Shown here piece by piece: positions 44,876 to 52,010 of a stretch of DNA of 64,000 nucleotides. How positions within the stretch are numbered: the first letter of the stretch is position 1; each line of letters starts with the position of its first letter. The notes below the pieces were generated by a model. It made no database searches. It saw only the letters and a program-made list of their open reading frames with translations, and was not told where the DNA came from. The position numbers and the translations under genes are program-made. This stretch comes from CAWCWN01 sp963799245 (lineage in GTDB: Bacteria > Chloroflexota > Ktedonobacteria > Ktedonobacterales > Ktedonobacteraceae): the NCBI GenBank assembly GCA_963799245.1, contig CAWCWN010000003.1, positions 806,001-870,000 on the forward strand, written 5' to 3'.

Positions 44876-45439
44876 TTACTTAGTTCTGCCCACCGCGCAC
44901 ACCGGCTGGAAGGCGCAGACGCGGCATTTTGCCGCGCGTTGCCTGGCCAGAGGGGGGGGCTGTTGCTCGCTGCACCGCTCCATCTCCGCCAGCAGTTTGA
45001 TAACCTTGCGGCGCAGAGCAGAGGTGTATTCGATAGTAAATTCGCGATCGGCGTAGCGCAGGATAGCGTGGGTAGGCGGCTGCTCAAAATAGTCCTCCAG
45101 GATCAAGCAGTAGGCGCCGACCTGAATGACATGATTGCTGTACGGGCTGCTGGCGTTCTGCACCCCGAGCTTGAGCTCGAGGGCAACGGGACGACCATCG
45201 GGCAACTTGACGATATAATCAGGTTTGCCGACTAATGGGTAGACGCTGGAAGACAATGGCTCGCCTTCGCCGTCGGCATCTTCATACACAAGCTCACCCG
45301 CGGGCAGACCCAGGATTCGATGACGTTCATCAATCAGGCGCCGCCGCTGGTGACGACGCTCGTTCAAGATCAGAAGCCCCAGGGCAAGGGCGATGAGCAG
45401 CAGAATCAGCCCGCCGGGAAGCAGAAAGCTACTCAACAT
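44876..45439 (-). CDS. Membrane-anchored C-terminal half of a Cas4-like nuclease
   Basis: This 187-residue protein starts with a transmembrane helix (residues 5-26, GGLILLLIALALGLLIL) and a basic patch. The PD-(D/E)XK core follows: GKPDYIV (Asp74), ALELKLG (Glu88, Lys90) and HVIQVGAYC (motif with Gln106 and Tyr110). The C-terminal cysteines C172-x2-C175-x5-C181 match the three C-terminal iron-sulfur ligands of Cas4/Dna2/AddB-type nucleases. The fourth, N-terminal Cys of such enzymes is absent here but present in the gene just upstream. The start follows AGGTGAGG that overlaps the previous stop, so the two are coupled. A cytoplasmic nuclease assembled from both products is the natural reading. 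Confidence 0.78.
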   Translation of the reverse strand: MLSSFLLPGGLILLLIALALGLLILNERRHQRRRLIDERHRILGLPAGELVYEDADGEGEPLSSSVYPLVGKPDYIVKLPDGRPVALELKLGVQNASSPYSNHVIQVGAYCLILEDYFEQPPTHAILRYADREFTIEYTSALRRKVIKLLAEMERCSEQQPPPLARQRAAKCRVCAFQPVCAVGRTK

Positions 45440-45443
45440 ATCC

Positions 45444-45848
45444 TCACCTTAAAAGGAGCGCCGCGCTAATCAGCAGGGCCGCTACTACAAATAAAATTAC
45501 AGCGATGTATGCCAGTACGCGCACCGCTCCACCTGTACGGAGCAGCGGAATACGCTCTATCTGAAGCTTCTCGACCCCTTCCGCATGCTCCAGGTGCTGC
45601 TCGCGACCTTCGTCGAAGGCGCCTTTGCGCAACAGCAATTGTTCAACCATCTGGTATTCGGGAATGGCGGGTGCCTGTGAGCCGTGTTCGTGCTCAAGTT
45701 CCACTAGGCGGGCGAAGAGGTCCTCGCTGTCCACGTGCGCCAGTGATTCATATTGCTCATACCACCAGGCCAGGGGACAGTATTCAAATTCCGCTACTTC
45801 GCTTGCAGTGAAAAGGCGGGCTCTTTTGACATGCGCTGGTTGTTGCAT
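45444..45848 (-). CDS. Membrane-anchored N-terminal piece of a Cas4-like nuclease
   Basis: The 134-residue protein begins with LFTASEVAEFEYCPLAWWYEQY, which matches the N-terminus of Cas4/RecB-type nucleases, where the single N-terminal cluster Cys (here Cys24) is followed by aromatic residues. A charged helical middle contains EHEHG. The C-terminus is one transmembrane helix (residues 109-133, LAYIAVILFVVAALLISAALL). The nuclease core and the other three cysteines are in the next gene, four bases away. If fused, the pair would make a Cas4-like domain interrupted by a two-helix membrane hairpin. On its own it has no catalytic residues except a possible His. Confidence 0.68.
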   Translation of the reverse strand: MQQPAHVKRARLFTASEVAEFEYCPLAWWYEQYESLAHVDSEDLFARLVELEHEHGSQAPAIPEYQMVEQLLLRKGAFDEGREQHLEHAEGVEKLQIERIPLLRTGGAVRVLAYIAVILFVVAALLISAALLLR

Positions 45849-45872
45849 AGCTTTAATTGATATCGCGTGAGC

Positions 45873-46463
45873 TTACCAGAGGGATGACGCTTCGCTTACG
45901 CCCGCCAGGCCAAGGGTATCGGCGATACTGGACATGGCCTGGATGACGAACGCGATATGCTCATCCAGGTCGACGCCGAGTTCGGCGGCTCCTTTGACAA
46001 GGTCGTCGCGATTGACGCCCGCGGCAAAGCCTTTCGTCTTCATTTTCTTACGCACGGAAGAGACCTCCAGGCCACGGATACTCTTATCTGGACGTACCAG
46101 GGCGGTCGCGGTGATCATACCCGTTATTTCGTCGCAGGCATAAAGTGCCCGCGCCAGCAAAGTACTGCGGGGGTGCGTCGCAAGATTGAGATCATTGTGC
46201 GCCAGGATAGCATAAATAACTTGCTCGTCGTAGCCATGCTCGCGCAGCCAGCGGGCGGATATCAGGGTATGCTCGTTCAGATCGGGATACTCTTCGTAGT
46301 CACTGTCGTGCAGCAGCCCGGTCATAGCCCAGAGTTCCTCATCCTCACCATACTTGCGAGCGTAGAAGCGCAAGGCGACTTCAACCGCGAGCATATGCTT
46401 TTGCAGGTTCTCATTTTTTACATGGCTCTTCATAAGCTGATAGGCATCATTACGATCCGGCAT
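45873..46463 (-). CDS. HD-domain protein
   Basis: The 196-residue protein is an HD-type phosphohydrolase. HMLAVEVALRFYARKYGEDEE supplies the first His, LLHDSDYEEYPDLNEH the HD pair with the following His, and ALYACDEITGMITATALVRP the distal Asp. This small single-domain form acts on unknown phosphate esters or nucleotides. The ATG at 46463 is used because the HD fold begins there; an upstream ATG would add 15 residues. It is the first gene of the operon with the two Cas4-like halves, 24 bases before them, so a nucleic-acid or nucleotide function is possible. Confidence 0.8.
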   Translation of the reverse strand: MPDRNDAYQLMKSHVKNENLQKHMLAVEVALRFYARKYGEDEELWAMTGLLHDSDYEEYPDLNEHTLISARWLREHGYDEQVIYAILAHNDLNLATHPRSTLLARALYACDEITGMITATALVRPDKSIRGLEVSSVRKKMKTKGFAAGVNRDDLVKGAAELGVDLDEHIAFVIQAMSSIADTLGLAGVSEASSLW

Positions 46464-46741
46464 TATTCTTATTCTCTCTATCTGTCCACTGCTATTGCAG
46501 GCGTTCATCCGCCTATCGCAGTATTATAACACAGCTGCAGCGCGCTGTGGCAGCGGGCAATGCTGAAACATGGGCGCAGCGCCGCTACGCGGCCGTTTAC
46601 GATCGCAGACAGCGCGCAGCGCGCCCGAGCTCGTCGATCATGCTCTGGTTCGTCCCCTGCCCGGCGCGCGCCTGGATCTCTGACCAGCCTCTCCCCGCGA
46701 GCCCGGCCCTCATCCCGCTCATGGCTGAGCAGGCCTGGGTA

Positions 46742-47542
46742 TTAAACGCTGGCGACGGAGCCTCCGTCGACACGCAGGTTGGCCCCGTTGATAAATGAGG
46801 CTCTCTCTGAAGCAATAAAGACGACGGCAGCCGCCACCTCTTCGGGGGTTCCAGGGCGGCCAAGCTCGATATGCGGGCGATTCTGGCGCAGGAACTCTTC
46901 CTCGGCCTGCTGTGGCGTAATGTGCCTGGCCCTGGCCTGCTCCGCCAGCATCTGCTCTACCAGCGGTGTCTTGATAAAGGCCGGCGAGACCGAGTTCACC
47001 AGAATGCCCTCGCGGGCGTAGGCTTTTGAAAGGCTCTTGGAGAGGTTGATCAATGCGGCCTTCGAGGCGTTGTAGTGAGGCATATTCGCGTCGGGTTGGA
47101 TACCGGACTCGGAGGCGATGTTGAGAATACGCCCCCAGCGCTGCTTACGCATAGTGGGGAGAACGGCACGCGTCATGCGTACGGCGGAAAACAGGTTCAG
47201 GTTGAAGACATTTACCCAGTCGTCGTCCACAAGCTCCTCAAAGGCGGAGAAGCTCCCAACCCCTCCCGCATTGTTAACGAGCACATGGATCGTCCCGAAG
47301 TGCCTGACCACCTCGTTCACCAGGCGCTCGACCTCCTCTGCCCTGGTGATATCTGCGGTCAAGGCAAGGGCCTGACCGCCTCGCTGGTGGATCGCCTGCG
47401 CAATCTGTTCGAGGTCCCCCTGGCCGCGCGCGGTAAGCACCACGCGGCTCCCCTCCGCAGCAAAGGCCTCGGCGATGGCCTTGCCAAGCCCCTTGCTCGC
47501 CCCCGTCACAAGCACCACCTTCTCTCGCAATCCAAGATCCAT
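46742..47542 (-). CDS. Short-chain dehydrogenase/reductase
   Basis: The 266-residue protein is a classical SDR. LREKVVLVTGASKGLGKAIA has the TGxxxGxG NAD(P) site, HVLVNNAGG follows, IASESG has the catalytic Ser, and MPHYNASKAALINLSKSL carries YxxxK. FGxxx-type FabG likeness is moderate. The loop HITPQQAEEEFLRQNRPHIE is longer than in FabG, typical of soil-bacterial SDRs of unknown substrate. ATG at 47542 follows GGAAGGGA; an upstream frame would add 27 residues. A 232-base gap without a gene separates its end from the HD gene. Confidence 0.85.
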   Translation of the reverse strand: MDLGLREKVVLVTGASKGLGKAIAEAFAAEGSRVVLTARGQGDLEQIAQAIHQRGGQALALTADITRAEEVERLVNEVVRHFGTIHVLVNNAGGVGSFSAFEELVDDDWVNVFNLNLFSAVRMTRAVLPTMRKQRWGRILNIASESGIQPDANMPHYNASKAALINLSKSLSKAYAREGILVNSVSPAFIKTPLVEQMLAEQARARHITPQQAEEEFLRQNRPHIELGRPGTPEEVAAAVVFIASERASFINGANLRVDGGSVASV

Positions 47543-47906
47543 TTCTATCCCTTCCTTTCCTTTGCGCAAGCAAGCCATTCGTTGCCTCTCAACATGCCAG
47601 GCTCGCGCGTTTACACCATGCAAAGATATGTTGTGCTGTATTCTATCACCGGGCTACAAACACAGCCTGTGTGCCAAAGACAAATTCCTTGCCATTTTTT
47701 CGCCTCGCAGCCTGAAGTTGACCGCCAGGATACGCACCCGCCTTAGGAAATCTGTATACACCCAGATGATTTTGTAGAAAATGTATGATATACTCGATAG
47801 ACGTTGTATGGTGCATTTCTGCGTTAATGGATGAGTTCGTCTATTTGCAAAGTCACATGATACACGCTCGTTTGTTGGGATTTAGCGCCAGAATTGAGAA
47901 AGAGAC
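47543..47906. other. Divergent intergenic region
   Basis: No gene is seen in these 364 bases between the SDR and the zinc-ribbon gene. A TATACT near 47792 may be the -10 box of the zinc-ribbon/rpsU transcript, but no convincing -35 box goes with it. Confidence 0.4.
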
Positions 47907-48242
47907 ATGGCATTTACTGATCAGACCCTGGTTTGCCGCGACTGCAATTCAGAATTTATTTTCACAGTAGGCGAACAAGAATTTTACGAAAGTCACCGCT
48001 TAACGAACACACCGGGCCGCTGCCCGGCGTGCCGGGCGGCACGCAAGACGCAGAATGGCTATGGTGGCAGCCGCAACGGCGGGTCACGCGAACCCCGTCA
48101 AATGTACACAACTACATGTTCTAACTGTGGCAATGAGGCCCAGGTACCTTTCCAGCCACGCGGGGACAAGCCAGTGTACTGTAGTGATTGCTACCAGGCT
48201 CAAGATTCAGGCCGATCTAGTGATCGCAGATCGCGCTGGTAA
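47907..48242 (+). CDS. Zinc-ribbon protein
   Basis: The 111-residue protein has two zinc-ribbon halves: LVCRDCNSEFIFTVGEQEFY with CPACRAARK, then TTTCSNCGNEAQVPFQPRG with YCSDCYQAQ. The linker is rich in Gly, Asn, Ser and Arg, as in RNA-associated proteins. The CxDC-x-x-x-F motif with EFY is shared by a widespread bacterial zinc-ribbon family of unknown function. It lies five bases before rpsU, so the two are probably transcribed and translated together, which suggests a ribosome or RNA role (inference). Confidence 0.8.
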   Translation: MAFTDQTLVCRDCNSEFIFTVGEQEFYESHRLTNTPGRCPACRAARKTQNGYGGSRNGGSREPRQMYTTTCSNCGNEAQVPFQPRGDKPVYCSDCYQAQDSGRSSDRRSRW

Positions 48243-48247
48243 GGCCT

Positions 48248-48439
48248 ATGAGTGAGGTCAAAGTCAACCCCGGTGACTCTTTTGAACTAGCCCTCAAAAA
48301 GTTTAACCGCAAAGTTCAACAGGATGGTATTCTTTCCGAAGCTCGTCGCCGCGCGCACTATGAAAGCCCGCAGGCCCGCCGCAAACGTAAGGCGGCGGCC
48401 CAGCGTCGTAAGCAGCGGCGCACCCGCCAGCCGGGTTAA
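48248..48439 (+). CDS. rpsU: 30S ribosomal protein S21
   Basis: The 63-residue basic protein matches S21: VNPGDSFELALKKFNRKVQQ, then a helical, Arg/Lys-rich C-terminus (YESPQARRKRKAAAQRRKQR). S21 sits on the platform of the small subunit near the anti-Shine-Dalgarno helix and helps initiation. It follows the zinc-ribbon gene by five bases and is closed by a strong terminator-like palindrome. Confidence 0.93.
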   Translation: MSEVKVNPGDSFELALKKFNRKVQQDGILSEARRRAHYESPQARRKRKAAAQRRKQRRTRQPG

Positions 48440-48448
48440 TCTCATGAA

Positions 48449-48490
48449 CCACGCAAAAGCTGACCCCGGTCGGGGTCAGCTTTTGCGTGG
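48449..48490. terminator. Long perfect hairpin between rpsU and the convergent gene
   Basis: The 19-base arms (CCACGCAAAAGCTGACCCC and its exact complement) are separated by GGTC. The hairpin ends 14 bases from the convergent YyaL-type gene. The inner A/T runs give a U-tract on either strand, so it can serve both genes. Confidence 0.85.
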
Positions 48491-48503
48491 AACCCGCGGC
48501 CCG

Positions 48504-50630
48504 CTACTGAAGCAGGCTCTGCAATTCTTCGGGCGTATTTACCGGAGCCCGGCAGGCGAAATTCTGGCAGACATAGGCGGTGGCTTTGCCATCTTTTACC
48601 TCGCGGTTGGCAAGTAATGGTACGGCCACGACGGCCTCGCTCTTGCCCGCTTCAGCACAGGCCAGGATGCTGTTGGGAAGATAGCGGTCGTTGATGACCT
48701 CCAGCAGGTAGCGCGTGCCAGCATCGCGCGGATCCCCTATAATAGCGAACTCCTTGACGGGCGAGATGGCGAAATCCAGAGCGCCCAGGAGGTAGCTGAA
48801 GGCTTGAGGGTGCTGGACCATCACATCTATGAGCGGACGCAGGTAATCGTCGGCACACTGGCGATATGCTGTGGAGGCGGTAAATGCGGCCAGGCGCAGC
48901 TGCACATCGACGGCCACACTATTGCCCGCCGGAGTCGCGTTGTCCATAATTTCTTTGGGACGGCTGACCAGGGCCTCGTGGTCGCTGCCAGTATCAAAAA
49001 AGCCGCCGTTCTGCTCGTCCGCGAACAATGCCAGAGCCTCGTCCATCAGGCTGTGCGCCGCAACAAACCAGCGCGGCTCAAAGCTTGCCTCGTAAAGCGC
49101 CAGCAGGCCATCAGCCAGGCAGGCATAATCCTCCAGGTAAGCCTTGATGTGGGCGCGCCCATCCTTGAAGGTTCGCAGCAGGCGCCCATTTGCGCGCATG
49201 GCGCTCAGCAAGAATTCTGCGTTTTTGCTGGCAAGCTGGAGATAGTCGGGGCGGCCAAGGTAGCGCGCCGCCTCCGCAAAACTGCGCAGCATCAGCCCGT
49301 TCCAGGCTGTAAGGATTTTCTCATCGCGAGCTGGCTTCACACGCTGCTCGCGCACCTTGAAGAGGATATGCCGGCTGCGCTTGAGCGACTCCTGCAGCTC
49401 CTGGAGGCTGACCCCGGCATCTTCCGCCACGCTTTCTGCGTCCCGCGGCACATGCAGAATATTCTTATGCTCGAAATTACCGCGCGGCGTCACATCGTAG
49501 TAACGCACAAAGAGAGCGGCATCTTCGCGCGGCAGGGCCGCGGCGATCTCCGCCGACGTCCAGGTAAAGAACTTGCCCTCTTCCCCTTCACTATCAGCAT
49601 CCTGGCTGGAATAGAAGCCGCCTTCAGGCGAGGTCATCTCGCGCACAACGTACTCCAGCGTCTCCTCGAGGATGCGCCGATAAAAGGGATTCTGGGTGAC
49701 AAGGTATGCATGCAGGTAGAGGCGGCTGAGCAGGGCGTTATCATACAGCATCTTCTCAAAATGCGGCACCAGCCATTGTTCATCCACGGAATAGCGATGG
49801 AAGCCGCCCCCCAGCTGGTCATAGATGCCCCCGTTGGCCATGTGCCGCAGCGAGATCTCCACCATCTCCAGTTCCGTATGCGCCACCTGCCCGCTCAGCT
49901 CGCCCGCCTGGCGATGCAGGTATACGCGCAGCAGAAACTCATGCGTGGTGCTGTTGGGAAATTTGGGCGCGCCACCGAAACCACCATGTTCAGGGTCGAA
50001 ATCTTCCGCCAGGACCTTGCTGGCCGCGTCCAGGAGATCGAGCGGCATATCTCTTGCGGATCCGGGATCCATGCCGCGCAGAGGACTGCCGCTGCGCTTG
50101 CGCAAGTGGTCAGCAATCTGGTTTGCCTGCTCCTCGATCTCCTGGCGGCGATGCTCGTAGGCATCCGCCAGGCTCAGCAAGAGGCGTGGAAAGCCGGGCA
50201 TGACCTGCTCTCCATAGCGGCGATCGCGCGGCGGAAAGTACGTACCGCCATAAAAAGGGCGACCATCGGGAGTAAGGAAGACGGTCATGGGCCAGCCGCC
50301 CTGGCCCGTGATAGCCTGAACAGCCTGCATGTATATACCATCTATGTCCGGCCGCTCTTCACGATCGACCTTGATCGAAACAAAATGTTCGTTCATGAGG
50401 GCGGCGATATCTTCGTCCTCGAAGGATTCACGCTCCATGACGTGGCACCAATGACAGGCCGCGTAGCCGACACTGAGCAGAACAGGTTTATCTTCAGTCC
50501 TGGCCCTCTGCAGGGCCTCCTCGCCCCACGGATACCAGTCCACGGGATTATGCGCGTGCTGCAGCAGATATGGGCTCGTCTCATGGGCGAGACGGTTGGT
50601 GAATTTATACTGTCCCTGGATATCTGACAT
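48504..50630 (-). CDS. yyaL: YyaL family thioredoxin-domain protein (DUF255)
   Basis: The 708-residue protein starts with the DUF255 thioredoxin-like domain (RLAHETSPYLLQHAHNPVDW, then GYAACHWCHVMERESFED with the CxxC). A long alpha/alpha toroid similar to N-acylglucosamine epimerases or cellulases follows (GGFHRYSVDEQWLVPHFEKM, then TAWNGLMLRSFAEAARYL). The family is highly conserved, but its reaction is unknown; human SPATA20 belongs to it. It is full length. AGAGG lies seven bases before ATG. Confidence 0.92.
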   Translation of the reverse strand: MSDIQGQYKFTNRLAHETSPYLLQHAHNPVDWYPWGEEALQRARTEDKPVLLSVGYAACHWCHVMERESFEDEDIAALMNEHFVSIKVDREERPDIDGIYMQAVQAITGQGGWPMTVFLTPDGRPFYGGTYFPPRDRRYGEQVMPGFPRLLLSLADAYEHRRQEIEEQANQIADHLRKRSGSPLRGMDPGSARDMPLDLLDAASKVLAEDFDPEHGGFGGAPKFPNSTTHEFLLRVYLHRQAGELSGQVAHTELEMVEISLRHMANGGIYDQLGGGFHRYSVDEQWLVPHFEKMLYDNALLSRLYLHAYLVTQNPFYRRILEETLEYVVREMTSPEGGFYSSQDADSEGEEGKFFTWTSAEIAAALPREDAALFVRYYDVTPRGNFEHKNILHVPRDAESVAEDAGVSLQELQESLKRSRHILFKVREQRVKPARDEKILTAWNGLMLRSFAEAARYLGRPDYLQLASKNAEFLLSAMRANGRLLRTFKDGRAHIKAYLEDYACLADGLLALYEASFEPRWFVAAHSLMDEALALFADEQNGGFFDTGSDHEALVSRPKEIMDNATPAGNSVAVDVQLRLAAFTASTAYRQCADDYLRPLIDVMVQHPQAFSYLLGALDFAISPVKEFAIIGDPRDAGTRYLLEVINDRYLPNSILACAEAGKSEAVVAVPLLANREVKDGKATAYVCQNFACRAPVNTPEELQSLLQ

Positions 50631-50826
50631 GTTGATTCCTCTCCATTCATACTATCCATAATCTTTTTTTTCGACCCTGGCATTGTATGATAAATGGAGC
50701 GAAAAGAAAAATGCTCGCACAGCGCTCACGGGCATATCAACGACCAAGCGACGAGATGAGCGCCACCAGCGCGCATCCCCCACACAGGAGCAAATGAGAA
50801 AACTCACTCTAGCAGAATGAAGCCGC

Positions 50827-51861
50827 TTACATTTTGGCCCGTCCGGGCACGCCCGCTTTTGGATCTACGCGCACAAGCACCTTCAACACATCCTTTTGCG
50901 CGGCGCGTTCGAAGGCAGCCAGCCCATCATCCAGGCTATAGCAAGCGCTGATCAAGGGAAGCACGTCAACCCTGCGCTGGCTCAGCGCGCGCAGCGCAGG
51001 CGCGAATGGGCCGCAGCGGGAGCCCTGCACGCGAATCTCGTCTATCACGATGGGGGCGAGGTGCAAAGTGCTCATAGCCGAGACGGTACTTTTCAGAACC
51101 AGCGTGCCCCTCGGCCTGATCAGACGTAGCGCCAGCTCCAGCCCCTGCGCCGAACCACTGCACTCCACCACCAGATCGACACGGCGTCCGTTCTTTAACC
51201 TGAAACTCTGGACATCATCAAGCACATAGGTTTGCGCGCCATACTTTTCGGCCAGGGCCAGCTTCTGCGCGTGCTTCCCCACCATCATCACTTCGCATCC
51301 ACTGAGCGCCAGGACCTGTAGCGCCAGTTGCCCCATCTTGCCATCGCCCAGCACAAGCGCGGCGGCGTCTGGCCGCACATGCAGTTGCTGCACTATCTCG
51401 AAATTGGCCGCCAGTGGCTCCACAAAAACAGCCTCTTCATCACTGACGTTGTCAGGTACCTGGTGGAGGTTTGCCAGCGGCAAGGTCAGGTATTCAGCAA
51501 ACGCCCCATCTCGCTCAAGGATACCCAGCGTGGTGCGCTGCGGGCAATGGGTGGGCATATTTTGCTGGCAAAAGAGGCAATCTGAGCGTCGGCAGGCGGC
51601 GTTAATCTCGCCCACAACACGCTTAGCGATCAAGTATGTTGGCGGACTCGCCCCGCGGCCTTCGTGCACAGCTTCAACAATGCCGACAAATTCATGCCCC
51701 AGTACTCCCTGGAAGGCTAGATAGCCACGCGTGATCTCGAGATCGGTGTTGCAGATACCGGCCTGCAGCACTCTGATCAGGGCCTCGCCGGGCTGCAGGT
51801 CGGGTTGCCGGTAACTCTGTTCAAAGCGTAGGGTATTGCGCTCAAAGACTAGCGCGCGCAT
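50827..51861 (-). CDS. Zinc-dependent medium-chain alcohol dehydrogenase
   Basis: The 344-residue protein has the MDR pattern: a first zinc ligand in AGICNTDLEITRGY, GHEFVGIV with the next His-Glu, a four-Cys structural zinc site (CRRSDCLFCQQNMPTHC) and a Rossmann domain (ALVLGDGKMGQLALQVLAL). EPLAANFEI supplies a conserved proton-relay region. AAGGAG precedes ATG. Probable substrates are polyols or threonine-type alcohols, which cannot be told apart here. It reads in the same direction as yyaL but is separated from it by about 200 bases. Confidence 0.85.
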   Translation of the reverse strand: MRALVFERNTLRFEQSYRQPDLQPGEALIRVLQAGICNTDLEITRGYLAFQGVLGHEFVGIVEAVHEGRGASPPTYLIAKRVVGEINAACRRSDCLFCQQNMPTHCPQRTTLGILERDGAFAEYLTLPLANLHQVPDNVSDEEAVFVEPLAANFEIVQQLHVRPDAAALVLGDGKMGQLALQVLALSGCEVMMVGKHAQKLALAEKYGAQTYVLDDVQSFRLKNGRRVDLVVECSGSAQGLELALRLIRPRGTLVLKSTVSAMSTLHLAPIVIDEIRVQGSRCGPFAPALRALSQRRVDVLPLISACYSLDDGLAAFERAAQKDVLKVLVRVDPKAGVPGRAKM

Positions 51862-51960
51862 GCAATCTCTCCTTATCCGATCCAGGCCTTCTCTGCTTCA
51901 GTATAAGTACAGGCGAGTGGTGGCTCCCCTCCCCCCCATATATACATACATCCATATCCA

Positions 51961-51993
51961 GATGGGCCAGCCGGCTGCGCCGGCTGGCCCATC
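51961..51993. terminator. Hairpin after ppdK
   Basis: A perfect 15-bp stem (GATGGGCCAGCCGGC and its complement) with a TGC loop lies 17 bases past the ppdK stop codon. There is no T-run, so termination strength is uncertain. Confidence 0.65.
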
Positions 51994-52010
51994 ACTTGAT
52001 CCCGGACTAT

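Noticed and set aside
44876..45848. A CRISPR-Cas locus around the Cas4-like genes
   Set aside because: No repeat-spacer array or other cas gene is present in the window. The Cas4 likeness is to the nuclease family only.
46547..46798. 83-codon frame between the HD and SDR genes
   Set aside because: The composition is like a shadow of the SDR gene and no start signal is seen. The 278-base gap around it seems empty.
48804..50627. Long plus-strand frame opposite the YyaL-type gene
   Set aside because: It mirrors the real gene. High GC leaves the opposite strand open.
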